A DNA stretch of 64,000 nt from Homarus americanus (GCF_018991925.1 NW_024720711.1:1856940-1920939), one strand, 5' to 3'. Shown: positions 50,227 through 62,385, counted from the first letter of the stretch. The notes: generated by a model not told the origin, from the letters alone. Program-made: numbers and translations.

Positions 50227-50395
50227 ACAGTTGAAGACGACGGTGGTGTTTCTGGCCTCGTCAACTTGTCGTCTGTGTGTCTGTGTGTGTGTGTGTGGTC
50301 CAGGCCTGGGGCTTGTTGGATGAGGTTTTTAACTTGTGTGTCACGACAAGACAAGACTCTCGCTCGTGTTGTGAATACATAAAGGGAAGCTTTCT

Positions 50396-50455
<60 letters not shown>
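50168..50455. repeat. GT runs and CT run
   Basis: GT (50168-50223), a shorter GT (50274-50298) and CT (50400-50455). The word CTCGTCAACTTG stands before both GT runs. Confidence 0.95.
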
Positions 50456-50457
<2 letters not shown>

Positions 50458-50850
50458 CTTCTTTTTTAAATAGATTAAATGTATAAATTAGATGGATAGA
50501 TAGATGAAAAGAGTGTAAACATTGCCACTGGATGCTACAGTCAGCTGTGTCGGGGTCACACACACACAGTCCTCAGCCCTCATGGAGTGAAGGACATACA
50601 GTACTTTGCATTACCTACCGCCCGCCTGAGTTCGCCTGTTCACTTTCCCTCCTTTCCTCAACTCCTCCTTACCAGGACATATCAGCGCACAGAGTGTCGA
50701 TCAACCAGCGAATAGAACACAAAAGTAACTATTGCAACTCTAAAAAAGAATGAAAACAAGTGTTGGACAATAGAAATACCTGACCTACCAGTGTTCAGTG
50801 TTCAGACCAACGTGGACCTTACACACACCAGCGAGATCCCACACCCCACG
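50456..50850. other. Unique sequence, nothing recognised
   Basis: No motif or repeat seen. Confidence 0.5.
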
Positions 50851-51010
50851 ACAACTAACACCAGGTGGGAAATGAGGACTCCCAGCAACACCAGGTGGGA
50901 AATGATGACTCCCAGCAACACCAAGTGGGAAATGATGACTCCTAGCAACACCAGGTGGGAAATGATGACTCCCAGCAACACCAGGTGGGAAACAAGAACT
51001 CTCTCCAACA
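50851..51010. repeat. 30-bp minisatellite, five copies
   Basis: The unit is AACACCAGGTGGGAAATGAT plus GACTCCCAGC. The last copy is diverged. Read as NTRWEMMTPS it looks protein-like but is repeat-driven. Confidence 0.92.
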
Positions 51011-51374
51011 CCCCATGTGAGGTGGGTAGACCTACGAGGACAGCGTGATGCGTGTGATATATGTGAACATTGAGACCAGCCGGGAGCAGCGGCCAGAGTA
51101 CCACCTGTTTATGTAAAGCTGTGTGAGGCCGTGAGAAGCGTCCTTATATCCCCTGAGAAAACTGTCAAACCCTTAGTTAACGTTTATGTTCACTCCATAT
51201 TTCTTCTCCTTTGTGCACTGCAAGGTTTTGACATTCAAGTGACCTGCTCCCAATGTCACCATATGTAGCCTTTATCTTCTCTGTTTATTGTATATCTTTT
51301 AGCCTTTGGGCTACTACGTTCTATCAGTAACCGTTAATTATTATTTTTTTTTTGTTATACACCCACACAAACAT
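51011..51374. other. Unique sequence, nothing recognised
   Basis: A T-rich stretch at 51340-51355 leads into the SINE tail. Confidence 0.5.
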
Positions 51375-51612
51375 AATGGTTGCCCCTCGTGTTCAAGGAT
51401 GGCTGGCCCTAGGGCCGCCTAGGCGTGAATTTCTTTAAGGTTTAGAAGCTGTCACTAATACAACAACCACACCGTAAGGTAACTAGCTCCATGACCCAAT
51501 GTCAAGGAATAATCCGAGAAGACCGGACAACTCGTCAACTGCACTGGCTAACCATTACCATGGAACACAGTCCGTAAATTGATTAACATCCAGGTTACCA
51601 ATTTCTGTTGGG
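51375..51612 (-). mobile_element. tRNA-derived SINE, 5'-truncated second copy
   Basis: Reverse complement of the body of the SINE at 16561-16930. It shares AATGGTTGCCCCTCGTGT, AGAAGCTGTC, CATGACCCAATGTCAAGGAA, GGACAACTCG and CACTGGCTAACCATTACC in the same order. The tRNA-like head is missing; the element breaks off at the CA-rich sequence after 51612. Divergence from the first copy is roughly ten to twenty percent by eye. Confidence 0.85.
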
Positions 51613-51757
51613 CACACACACACACAGTAAGATAGTGTACACATCAGGATTATATACACACACAGGATTTATGTACACACTGAGATAATCTACACACGAG
51701 GGTTGTGTACATAAACATTCGGTTTGCCTTGGATGATGATGTAGACACGGGACGACG

Positions 51758-51815
<58 letters not shown>

Positions 51816-52193
51816 GTCTTAATATACCATGGATAAAGTTATGACTGCTAACTCTGTCTGTCTTTCATTGTTTGTTTGTTTGTGTTTGCACGTATTTTGT
51901 CTTGGGGGCAGTGTGTTGGGTGTAGATTCAGAAGCATCATTCAGACAACTACAAACTCGTAATTAGAAAGGACAGGTACACTTAATTACACACAGGTAAG
52001 TTATTACTATCTACGGGTACAGTTAATTACAAACAGGTAGTTTATTACTATACAGGTACAGTTAATTACACAGGTATCGCAAATTATCACGAGTGTTTAA
52101 TACTCTGGACTGGAAAGGGAAAAACTTGGTAATAAATAGACTTAATTAATAGTGGCGATCATTAATTACTGTTATATGCTCACATCTTGACGC

Positions 52194-52239
<46 letters not shown>

Positions 52240-52480
52240 ATGACACATGCAATACAACCCATTCATTTAGGTGAAGTAAATTGGGAACTTATTTTTTTTT
52301 ACCGAAACCAGATTTAAGTATTTTCCCTTAAACTTACAATGTTAACTCTCGCTTCCCTTACTTAAAATACGTATAAGTATATTCCTTAAAATACGTCTTA
52401 AAACTTACACTGCTCACTCTCACTTCCATGACCTAAATCAGTTTATAAGTAATTTCCCTAAAACTCATGAATGTGGCTAC
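51613..52480. repeat. CA runs and GGTACAGTTAATTACA words
   Basis: CA runs at 51613-51627, 51758-51812 and 52196-52237. Four loose copies of ACAGTTAATTACACACAGGT at 51965-52080. The rest is unique AT-rich DNA. Confidence 0.8.
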
Positions 52481-52516
52481 CTAACCTAACCTAACCTAAC
52501 CTAACCTAACCTAACC
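52481..52516 (-). repeat. CCTAA tract
   Basis: Seven CCTAA copies. Confidence 0.92.
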
Positions 52517-52702
52517 CTCGGTGCTATAACATCCTAACACTAACCTATAAACGTCAATGTGTCTCTCAACAGACTGTACAGTACATAATAGCATGAACAT
52601 GTAAAATGCGTCGGCTGGTGTGTCCATAAGACTTCATACTGACTCACACACAGACATGCCGCTTACAGTGCCCTTCTCAAACCTTTCTTGTCGTGTTTTT
52701 GT

Positions 52703-52726
52703 TGATGATGATGATGATGGTGGTGG

Positions 52727-52767
<41 letters not shown>

Positions 52768-52990
52768 GTGATGATGGTGGTGATGATGTACGCTGCTGAA
52801 CAAAGCGTCTGAGATCATCGAAATTCTCATAATTTCCCTTGAGAATGTGGTGATGGTATTGGGGAATGATGGTGAGGGTAGTTAGTAGTGATGGTGTTGG
52901 TGGTAGTGGAGGAGTGGTTGTGTTGGTGGTAGTGGTCGTAGTAGAGTGGTAGTGGTGGTAGTGGTGATGGTAGTTAGGGGTGAGGAGCCA
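52703..52990. repeat. GAT run and GTGGTAGTG words
   Basis: GAT/GGT triplets (52703-52793), then loose GTGGTAGTGG words (52850-52990). Confidence 0.85.
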
Positions 52991-53054
52991 TGGCTGGGGA
53001 TCCGAACCACCGTAGAAAAGAATTTTAGAAGTGTTGTCGTCTCTAAACTATCGT

Positions 53055-53128
53055 ACCAGAGAGAGTGAGGGAGAGAGCAAGAAAGAGAGCGAGAAAGAAA
53101 GAGAGAAAAAAAGAGAGAGAGAGAGAAA

Positions 53129-53159
<31 letters not shown>

Positions 53160-53160
53160 C
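53055..53160. repeat. GA/GAAA tract
   Basis: GAGAGCAAGAAAGAGAG words merging into a GA run. Confidence 0.9.
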
Positions 53161-53516
53161 TCCATCAGCCGATCTTTAAAGCACTGGTTGAGCCCTGTGC
53201 GCTTAACTTCTCCTTTACGAGGCGTAGTTAAGGTCGTTCTGGCTGGCAAGTAATTAGAGAAATTAGCTTTATGTCTATTAGGTAGTTGACTACAAGGAGG
53301 GAGGTTGTTTCACTGAATCCCTTGTTTACATTAAGCTGTAGTAGTAATAATAGTTAACTCTCCACCCGGGCCATATCTGACTGACTAACTGAGATACGGC
53401 TTTCCTCTCCACTTGGTTCCTATTACATCGTTTTTGTCTGGCTCTCGGGAGGTGCTGCCAGGCGTGTGATTCCTCTAAATACTGCCGCGGTGTTGTGGGA
53501 TATTCTCGGGGATAAG
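53161..53516. other. Unique sequence, nothing recognised
   Basis: No motif or repeat seen. Confidence 0.5.
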
Positions 53517-53745
53517 ACTGGGGCCTGTTAATACTGGGGTCTGTTAATACTGGGGTCTGTTAATACTGGGGTCTGTTAATACTGGGGTCTGTTAATACTG
53601 GGGTCTGGTAATACTGGGGTCTGGTAATACTGGGGTCTGTTAATACTGGAGACCGTTAATACTGGGGTCTGTTAATACTGAGGTCTGTTAATACTGGAGA
53701 CCGTTAATACTGGGGTCTGTTAATACTGAGGTCTGTTAATACTTG
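53517..53745. repeat. 16-bp minisatellite
   Basis: About fourteen copies of ACTGGGGTCTGTTAAT with GAGACCGTT and GAGGTC variants. The variant block recurs at an offset of about 48 bp at the right end. The unit resembles the GGCCC/CTAAT word family (GGGGCCTGTTAAT in the first copy). Confidence 0.92.
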
Positions 53746-53831
53746 ATTCAAACTATATTTTAAGTAACGTTAACAGTTAATGAGATACTATAATATACTT
53801 AAAGACTCGTCCCTTTTGTTAAGTAGAATAA

Positions 53832-53832
<1 letters not shown>

Positions 53833-53889
<57 letters not shown>

Positions 53890-54211
53890 AGAGTTGCACA
53901 TTTCGCCAACTTGGAATAGTTTCTCAGTGTTGCCGCGTCAGTAGCAACAAGGAACTGCACTTTTCACCCGTTGCTGCCCAGTGCTGTTTCAGAATTAGGG
54001 TCGAATAACAGCATTTCCTCCCCCTCCCCCACCTCTGCTGTTAAGTGCTGCTGGTCGACGGGATACGAACAGCTGATGGGTTCCTTCGGTGATACTGTGC
54101 TCGACCTAAGGGTTGTGTATGGTCGAATAAATATATATTTTTTAATGTTTTTATTCAGAAGAGGAAAATGTTTTTGAGTGTGAGTCTTGGTATTTTTTCT
54201 TTCATTATTAA

Positions 54212-54258
<47 letters not shown>

Positions 54259-54352
54259 CTTTCCATCCCTCCCTCTCTCTCCCTTTCTCTCCCTTTCTTC
54301 CTCTTCTATTCCCTCCTTCCCTCCCTCCCTCCCTCCCTCCCTCCCTCCTCCA
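53833..54352. other. CA run, complex segment, TTA run and CTCC tract
   Basis: CA (53833-53887) and TTA (54208-54258) bracket about 310 bp of balanced sequence (53890-54200). This could be a retroposed fragment with a TTA tail, but I recognise no RT, tRNA or gene motif in it. CCCTCCCT-rich DNA follows (54262-54352). Confidence 0.5.
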
Positions 54353-54728
54353 GTTTCAATTAATAATTAAATTGCAGTAAGCCTTAAGTATACATCTATT
54401 GCATTAATGAGACTGTATCACCCTCGTTAGTATCACTTCGTTGTATCTATGTCGGAAAATGTTGCAAGGAATTACTTTTTACACCTGTGTCGAAACACTG
54501 ACCAATTAAGGCAAGGTAACCGTGTTCTGTTTCATACCTTTTGCATCAATACCGGAGTCAGTAGACACACCTGTTAACAAAGAGTGACAGGTGTGAATTA
54601 TTTACACACCTGTTAGGGAGAAAAATATTATATAGCTACACCTGTTAACCTACAAGACAGGTGTATTTGATTTACGCTTCTGCCAGTTTAAAGGCAGATA
54701 TACCCGACAACTGTCTACAGAAGTCGAC
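54353..54728. other. Unique sequence with ACACCTGTTAAC words
   Basis: Four loose copies of ACACCTGTTA near 54565-54660. Nothing else recognised. Confidence 0.5.
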
Positions 54729-54970
54729 AATACTATGAAATATGTACACCCTACCACCCAATACTATGAAATATGTACACCCTACCACCCAATACTATGA
54801 AATATGTACACCCTACCACCCAATACTATGAAATATGTACACCCTACCACCCAATACTATGAAATATGTACACCCTACCACCCAATACTATGAAATATGT
54901 ACACCCTACCACCCAATACTATGAAATATGTACACCCTACCACCCAATACTATGAAATATGTACACCCCC
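54729..54970. repeat. 31-bp minisatellite, eight perfect copies
   Basis: AATACTATGAAATATGTACA plus CCCTACCACCC with no mismatch through the array. It lacks spacers, so it is not CRISPR-like. Confidence 0.97.
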
Positions 54971-55182
54971 GGGCAGTGTTAAATATGTACCCCATCCCCT
55001 GGACTCACCACATTTCCTGCTCGTCAGCTAAAACAAACAATGTTTTTATCACATTATTCTAATTATTAAAACAACCCACCTTTGTTTTTCACCATAACTT
55101 AATACTGACCCTGTGTTAGTATCCTTAGTCAATACTGGCATTAAAAAAAACAGGTGTTATGTAAATTTGTGTAGTTTTATGG
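54971..55182. other. Spacer, nothing recognised
   Basis: AT-rich unique sequence. Confidence 0.5.
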
Positions 55183-55338
55183 GATCACCTGAAGATTAGC
55201 CACCCAGTTTACTTCAACGGATGATTAAACACCTTATCGTTACCTGGGAGGGTTTAGGTTAAGTTAGGTTAGGTTAGGGTAGGCTAGGTTAAGATAGGTT
55301 GGGTTAAGTTAGGCTAAGATGAGTTAAGTTAGGTTAGG
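55183..55338 (+). repeat. CTGAAGATTAGCCACCC element, copy 4, with TTAGG tail
   Basis: ATCACCTGAAGATTAGCCAC, CCAGTTTACTTCAACGGATG, ATTAAACACCTTATCGTTAC, CTGGGAGGG, then TTTAGG/TTAGG copies to about 55338. Together with copy 5 it defines the start of the element. Confidence 0.65.
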
Positions 55339-55560
55339 CAAGAGAGGGCAGTAGTAAGGGCCGGGGCAAGAGAGGGCAGTAATAAGGGCCGGGGCAAGAG
55401 AGGGCAGTAATAAGGGCCGGGGCAAGAGAGGGCAGTAATAAGGGCCGGGGCAAGAGAGGGCAGTAATAAGGGCCGGGGCAAGAGAGGGCAGTAGTAAGGG
55501 CCGGGGCAAGAGAGGGCAGTAGTAAGGGCCGGGGCAAGAGAGGGCAGTAGTAAGGGCTGG
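55339..55560. repeat. 28-bp minisatellite, eight copies
   Basis: CAAGAGAGGGCAGTAGTAAG plus GGCCGGGG, with GTAGTA and GTAATA versions in two blocks. It starts directly at the end of the TTAGG tail of copy 4. Confidence 0.95.
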
Positions 55561-55698
55561 TAGATTACACTACATCGGCTGCTTGTGTGACCACTTGTTA
55601 TTGGCAATAAACGTCACTGTTTCCCCCAGTGTTTGATGGATCACCCACCTGATTGATGTACTCCGTGTCGGGAAGGAGAGAGAGAGAGAGAGACACGC

Positions 55699-55741
<43 letters not shown>

Positions 55742-55999
55742 GATATTGATGGTATCTTCAAGTTGCACGAGGGAGGGAAGGATGGAGAGAGACAGAAGGA
55801 GGGTGGGAGGGAAGGAGGTAAAAGAGGCCCCAGAGAACTGCCAGTCCTCCCACACCAGACTGTCATAATCACACAAATATCCAACACGTATTAAACGCAA
55901 GTTAACGTTAAAATAAAATTATTTCCTTTAAATTCCGCTAAATTAAAGAAGAAAAGAAAATCTGATGAGCTAAGGTAGAAGGAATGTTACAGTGCACGC
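55561..55999. other. Spacer with GA and GACA runs
   Basis: GA (55675-55692) and GACA (55698-55741). A minus-strand frame (55598-55900) is not supported by any motif. Confidence 0.6.
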
Positions 56000-56050
56000 T
56001 CCCTGCCCTGCCCTGCCCCGCCCCGCCCCGCCCCGCCCCGCCCCGCCCCC
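56000..56050. repeat. CCCTG to CCCCG pentanucleotide run
   Basis: Three CCCTG copies change to six CCCCG copies, a G-quadruplex-capable run on the minus strand. Confidence 0.9.
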
Positions 56051-56078
56051 ACCCTTACGGTACAGTAGGATTAATTAA

Positions 56079-56205
56079 TCACCTGAAGATTAGCCACCAC
56101 ACCTCATTTCACTTGATTAAAACACCTGATGAGTAGGTGACGTTAGATTAGGTTAGGTTAGGTTAGGTTAAGTTTCGTTAGGTTAGGTTAAGTTAGATAT
56201 CCTCT
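56079..56205 (+). repeat. CTGAAGATTAGCCACCC element, copy 5, with TTAGG tail
   Basis: AATCACCTGAAGATTAGCCA, CCACACCTCATTTCACTTGA, TTAAAACACCTGATGAGTAG, then ATTAGGTTAGG copies to 56200. Confidence 0.6.
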
Positions 56206-57732
56206 GAGACACGTTATTAATTATTATCGTTAAACAGACATGTCACTGTTAACCAAAGTAGAGGTAATTAAGGTAATATAGTCTACTCTCACCCCCAGAG
56301 TCCCGGGTAATTAATGTCCGCTTTGTTATATTCAATTTTAACTTGACTGTTGAAAGGTAAATAAAAATTACCACTACCTCCAACAGATGACGTCACGTGT
56401 GGCTAATTATGACCTGATATTAACCAACACGTGACGTCTTTATGCAAATTAACTCGCCAAAATATGTTCACAGTATATCAATCTAATACTTCTATCAGAG
56501 AAGACCACCACAGTGTGATTCTGAGTGACAGTATAGCAATATAGCATCAGTGTATATCAGTATAGCAATATAGTACCAGTGTATGTCAGTATAAGATACC
56601 ATAATACCTGGAGTGTATGTGATACAGTATAGCTTCATTTTAAGTATAAGTATAGCAATACCCAATCATTCAGAGATAAGACTTTATATATATATACAGT
56701 ATATGGCAGTATAGCGACAGGTGAACAGTATATCACCTTCATGTCATACCAGAGAGTGCCACATTCAGTATATTGCCTGAGGTGCCACAGAGTGAGTGCC
56801 AAACTGTTAATGGCTCTTGTAGTTAAGTTGTAGTGTGTTGGTGTTGTTTCATTAGCAGGTGAGGAAGACAGTGTGTTGCTTAATGTGTGCTCGCGATGAC
56901 ACCACCCAAGGCAGTGTGTTAATTGTACCTACTGTCACTGGGTACATGTCTCACCTGGCTGAGTCCAAATAAAGACTGAGTATATCGTTACAGCATTTGA
57001 GTCCAAGATCGAGTCCCTGATCAGTCCATCATGTAGAGTCCAAGATCACAATAGACCAAAAGTACGTTATGACCAGTGAACACAACCCCGACATGTACTG
57101 TACAGGTCAGGCGGGACAGACTTAACGTGTATTGTACCTGAACACAACACGATACGAATTCGTGCTAATACGAAATATTTCGATGTTCCCTTAAAACAGT
57201 TGGGGTTTATTGCGATTAATAATAACTAACAGTCGCACCATTATTCGTTTTCATCATTATTAATATATTCCAACCTTGTGTGAATGAGTCTCTCCTCCTC
57301 CTCGTACTACACCTCGCTGGCTGCCTCCTTCAGGTAATATCTTTGAGCCTCACATTACGACAGCACCTACAGGAAGCACGGGGAGGCGAGGTTCACGTTG
57401 ACGCATTAATTACCGAGATCTGACGCTGTGCTCATGATGGCGCTGGCTCGTGTCTCAGGCCCGGCCACCTCTCCGCTCCTCTTTCAACTCAGATTTGGGC
57501 GGAATCCCTTCATCAAGTGAGTCGGCAGGTGTACGTGTGAGAGAGTCGTGCGAGGGACGTCAGGTGTGTGTGTGTGTATGTGTCTCGTCTACCGCCATCA
57601 TGATCTCGACCCACCGTGAGTATCTCGTAATGTCTCGCCGAATATAAATAATTACACTAGTATATATATTTCCTTACCGGTTATCGACCCACAACGGGGC
57701 CGGGGGACGGTAAAAATGAGAGAAAAAAAATG
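56206..57732. other. Unique sequence; degenerate ATAGCAATATAG words; GC-richer block
   Basis: 56520-56720 holds loose GTATAGCAATATAG and CAGTGTATATCAGTATAG words. 57290-57640 is GC-richer, with an ATG at 57600 (CGCCATCATGATC) and a possible donor CACC followed by GTGAGT at 57615. This could be a very short plus-strand first exon (M-I-S-T-H), but nothing downstream supports it. Confidence 0.4.
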
Positions 57733-58700
57733 TTACTCTACACCACGAGGATGCCCGAAAACCAATTTTTTGAAGCGAGACAGATTGTACGAGTGTGAAA
57801 ACACAGAAGAAGGCAGATCATTCCACAGTTTGGCTGTGTGAGGAAAGGAGGAACTACTATAACGGGTTATTCTAGTGTGACCGACATTCACACAGAAACG
57901 GTGGGCACCGCGGGCAAGACGAGTGTTACGAGCCCACTGCCTTGTCGGCAGTACACAGAATGCCAATTGCCAAATCCACCGAACATTGCCCGTTAAAGTA
58001 CCTGTAAGACGGTGAAGCAACATTGCCGCGAAGAGAAAGGGAAGAGAGATTATTGACTAGAGGAGGAAAGTTAATAAGACGAAATGCCTTTGATTCCACC
58101 CTATCTAACAGTTGGACAGAAGAAGAACTCGGCTTTCGGGAGGTCATCACCAGCTATGTTGTAAATATGTGGTTAGAGAAGGGGCGAGAGATCGATCCCT
58201 CGACAACTGCCATGGATTGGTTCTCAGGGAAGCTATAAATGAGAGAACAGGGTGGAGGAGAGAAACCATAAGAAGGAAGTTTGGAAAGCAAAGACTTGTG
58301 CCATATTCTGTCAAATACCTTGGAGATGTCGAGGGCCATGACAAAGGTTTCCCCATAATCCCTAAGAGAGGATGACCAAAGATGGGTGCAGTAGGAGAGC
58401 AGATCACCAGTAGATCTCACCTGGCGGAAACCATACTGGTGATCCGACAAAAGAGAATGGCTTTCAAGATGACGGAGAAAATGGGAGTTCAAGATAGTTT
58501 AGAAAATCTTAGAGAGGACAAAGTTAAGACAATGGGGCGATAGTTAGGGGAAAATAAGGTGCTAAAAAGATTGGCTTTATCAGAGGGAGTGTTGGCTGTA
58601 GAGTTCTCAGATCAGAAAAGAGGGAGTGCAGAAGTTATTACAGATGTTTATGGCTTAGGACCAAAAATATATAATAGAAAAAGAGTGAGTCAGGTCAGGT
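57733..58700 (-). mobile_element. Non-LTR retrotransposon, 5'-truncated with internal deletions
   Basis: Read on the minus strand in order: N-N-F-C-T-P-S-F, P-S-D-K-A-N-L-F, N-Y-R-P-I (RT motif 0/1), LLSDHQYGFR, ALDISKVFDRIW (RT block with the first catalytic Asp), then G-S-I-S-R-P-F-S. The text next jumps to L-D-R-V-E-S-K-A-F-R-L-I, L-R-G-N-V-A-S, and finally F-P-H-T-A-K-L-W-N-D-L-P-S-S-V-F and a stop at 57733. The GVPQGS and (Y/F)ADD blocks that should lie between are absent (about 58145-58160), and the stretch before NYRPI is also shortened. Stops and frame changes occur as well. This order is that of jockey-like elements common in decapods. The element is dead. Confidence 0.85.
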
Positions 58701-59090
58701 CTTACAATGATTCACAAAAGTAATAAAAGAGGAGTAGGTAACAGGAGAAGGGGATAGTTTCATAACTCCATACGTCTTATCTCTCTCTCTCTCTACCCGG
58801 GGTAAGACACTGTTGGAGGGGAAACTTATCAGGGTATAATCAGATTCACTTTAGTAAAATAGTCGTTCGTGTTTATAATGATTCAATATGTTTATAGACA
58901 ATGCAAATACGAGTATATATACACAGTGAAGACATACAGACAATGGTAAACAACTGGTGTAAATGAAGTGTGAGCGAGAGTGAATGACACACCATGGCCT
59001 CCTGGCGCTCGTGACGTGAGAGAGAGACCGTGGCGATACACATAACTGAATAATTACCACAGATCCTGGTGTCTGTCAGCGTGTTGGGCG

Positions 59091-59127
<37 letters not shown>

Positions 59128-59419
59128 GCACGCACGTACACACACACACACACACACACACGCGCGCACACACTCTCTGAAGATCACAACAGGGTGCTTG
59201 ATTCATGTGAGGATAACAGACAAAGGGGAGGATACACAAACCACTGAGTATATCTAAGTCAGTACTCGTGTGTTGTGATGGACAAGGGGACCTCATCCCA
59301 CTGAGGAGTAATCATCAGGGCTCTTGATCCATGTGAGTTGTGATGGTTGGCAGGAACATGCGGTACAAGTGTGTGTGTGTGTGTCTGTCTGTGTGTGTTG
59401 GTGTGTGTGTGTGTGTGTT
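58701..59419. other. Unique sequence with CA/GCAC and GT runs
   Basis: CA, then GCAC, then CA again (59095-59172), and GT with breaks (59370-59420). Confidence 0.7.
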
Positions 59420-59760
59420 TTATTCTGCTAGACACTGCCTGATGCTGTGTAGTGTAGAGACCAGGTGGAGGCGCTGACTCGTGTGGTCAAGGCCGGACAT
59501 CCTAATTTCTACCAGGATATGAGAATTACCCCCGCCCCCCACCTTCTCCCCACTTCCCCATCACCCCCACCCCTCCCTCTCTCCTTCCCTTCTCCCCACC
59601 CTTTCTCCCCACCCCTCTTATCCTTACCCCAACCCCCTCACAAACACACTCCCTCCCCCTCCTCTCTCCCTACTTACATCATCCCCTTTCTCACCCTCCT
59701 CCCCTCCCCCCACACACACACTGACGTTCAATAAAGACTTAAGTTATTTTTATTGACGTG
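59420..59760. other. Short codon-like stretch and C-rich tract
   Basis: 59465-59535 (plus) reads M-E-A-L-T-R-V-V-K-A-G-H-P-N-F-Y-Q-D-M, which looks coding-like but is too short to assign. 59528-59720 is CCCCTCC-rich. An AATAAA follows at 59730. Confidence 0.35.
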
Positions 59761-60164
59761 TTGCATTCGCCAGCACCATCATCACCTGACCACCACTCGT
59801 AGTTGTTATTATTGTCGTGGTTGTGTTACAGTATATTAACTATAGGTGATGATGTATATACGATTATTTACTATACAGCCCCATCACCCACTTCTGCCTA
59901 CTGAACTAATCACACACACGTATTCTCTTTACCTACTAATCTTAGGTTAACTAAAATCTAATGACTCTCTTGCTACTCAAAGTGTACTGTAAGCTTCAGG
60001 GATTAATAATAGATACTCAATACTACCCATATGATCTTAGTTTCTTAAAAAAATAAATAAATAAAATAATGGTAACTAATTCAGCTGTGTGGCGCCGCGA
60101 CTCACCAGAACCCAGTCTGGTTGTCTGACCTAAGAGCGAAAACTAGTATAACTGCCCATACGTC
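59761..60164. other. Unique sequence, nothing recognised
   Basis: No motif or repeat seen. Confidence 0.5.
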
Positions 60165-61945
60165 TGGTTACAGTGGTGGATGGTGTCATAGTCTGTTACA
60201 GTGGTGGATGGTGTCATAGCCTGTTACAGTGATGGATGGTGTCATAGTCTGTTACAGTGATGGATGGTGTCATAGTCTGTTACAGTGGTGGATGGTGTAA
60301 TAGTCTGTTACAGTGATGGATGGTGTCTTAGTCTGTTACAGTGGTGGATGGTGTCTTAGTCTGTTACAGTGATGGATGGTGTCATAGTCTGTTACAGTGA
60401 TGGATGGTGTCTTAGTCTGTTACAGTGGTGGATGGTGTCATAGTCTGTTACAGTGATGGATGGTGTCATAGTCTGTTACAGTGGTGGATGGTGTCATAGT
60501 CTGTTACAGTGGTGGATGGTGTCTTAGTCTGTTACAGTGGTGGATGGTGTCATAGTCTGTTACAGTGGTGGATGGTGTCATAGCCTGTTACAGTGATGGA
60601 TGGTGTCATAGTCTGTTACAGTGATGGATGGATGGTGTCATGGAGTCTAGTCTGTTACAGTGGTGGATGGTGTAATAGTCTGTTACAGTGATGGATGGTG
60701 TCTTAGTCTGTTACAGTGGTGGATGGTGTCTTAGTCTGTTACAGTGATGGATGGTGTCATAGTCTGTTACAGTGATGGATGGTGTCATAGTCTGTTACAG
60801 TGGTGGATGGTGTCATAGTCTGTTACAGTGATGGATGGTCATAGTCTGTTACAGTGGTGGATGGTGTCATAGTCTGTTACAGTGGTGGATGGTGTCTTAG
60901 TCTGTTACAGTGGTGGATGGTGTCATAGTCTGTTACAGTGGTGGATGGTGTCATAGCCTGTTACAGTGATGGATGGTGTCATAGTCTGTTACAGTGATGG
61001 ATGGTGTCATAGTCTGCAGTGGTGGATGGTGTAATAGTCTGTTACAGTGATGGATGGTGGTAGTGGTGGATAGTCTGTTACAGTGATGGATGGTGAGTCT
61101 GTTACAGTGATGGATGGTGTCTTAGTCTGTTACAGTGGTGGATGGTGTCTTAGTCTGTTACAGTGATGGATGGTGTCATAGTCTGTTACAGTGTGGATGG
61201 TGTCATAGTCTGTTGCAGTGGTGGATGGTGTCTTAGTCTGTTACAGTGATGGATGGTGTCATAGTCTGTTACAGTGATGGATGGTGTCATAGTCTGTTAC
61301 AGTGGTGGATGGTGTCATAGTCTGTTACAGTGATGGATGGTGTCTTAGTCTGTTACAGTGGTGGATGGTGTCATAGTCTGTTACAGTGATGGATGGTGTC
61401 ATAGTCTGTTACAGTGATGAATGGTGTCATAGTCTGTTACAGTGGTGGATGGTGTCATAGTCTGTTACAGTGATGGATGGTGTCATAGTCTGTTACAGTG
61501 ATGGATGGTGTCATAGTCTGTTACAGTGGTGGATGGTGTCATAGTCTGTTACAGTGTGGTGGATGGTGTCATAGTCTGTTACAGTGATGGATGGTGTCAT
61601 AGTCTGTTACAGTGATGGTGTCATAGTCTGTTTGGACAGTCTGTTACAGTGGTGGATGGTGTCATAGTCTGTTACAGTGGTGGATGGTGTCATGGTTACA
61701 GTGGTGGATGTCATAGTCTGTTACAGTGGTGGATGGTGTCTTAGTCTGTTACAGTGATGGATGGTGTCATAGTCTGTTACAGTGATGGATGGTGTCATAG
61801 TCTGTTACAGTGGTGGATGGTGTCATAGTCTGTTACAGTGATGGATGGTGTCATAGTCTGTTACAGTGATGGATGGTGTCATAGTCTGTTACAGTGATGG
61901 ATGGTGTCATAGTCTGTTACAGTGATGGATGGTGTCATGTGGTGT
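60165..61945. repeat. 28-bp minisatellite, about 63 copies, with 364-bp higher-order repeat
   Basis: The unit is GTCTGTTACAGTGGTGGATG plus GTGTCATA, with GTGATGG, GTGTCTTA and GTGTAATA variants. The rare variant ATAGCCTG occurs at 60220, 60584 and 60957, and the order of neighbouring variants repeats with it. The first interval is exactly 13 x 28 bp. Small scars (for example at 60629-60655 and 61060-61075) mark rearrangement points. Confidence 0.95.
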
Positions 61946-62385
61946 CACTAGTCACATCGTGGGTGTCATAATTCCACTGCTGTCATGATATTCATTTGGT
62001 CATTATTAATAAACGCTGCAGTATTAATTCTTGTTACAATGTGATAATGACGTTGGTCGGTGATGTCAGCTATTAAATGGACTTGTCACTATTGATAAAA
62101 GTTCATCATTAGTGAGTGACTCGTTCATTACGGGTGATGTTTACAGATCTTGGTCGGATTCCTGTTTTGGTAGAGGATTATTAAACTACCCTCACATGAA
62201 TAATTAAATGAGGTTTTGTTTGTAGTTATTGTTGTGTGTGTGTGTGTGGGGGGTTCATACGTAATACCCCGCCTGTGTTAGTGTTCAATGACGTATGACT
62301 GCTTCCCTTTCTCAGATGCAGGAGCGGCTTCTTAATTCATCCTACACAGTGCACACAACCACACTTGTGCCACTAGATACATTAC
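61946..62385. other. AT-rich unique sequence
   Basis: Nothing recognised. A short GT/G run at 62233-62252. Confidence 0.5.

Noticed and set aside
54729..54970. CRISPR-like array (31-bp repeats)
   Set aside because: Repeats are directly adjacent with no spacers, and the genome is eukaryotic.
57290..57640. CpG-rich first exon or promoter on either strand
   Set aside because: Somewhat GC-richer with a short ATG-to-donor stretch, but no downstream exon, TATA or motif supports it; kept only as a note.
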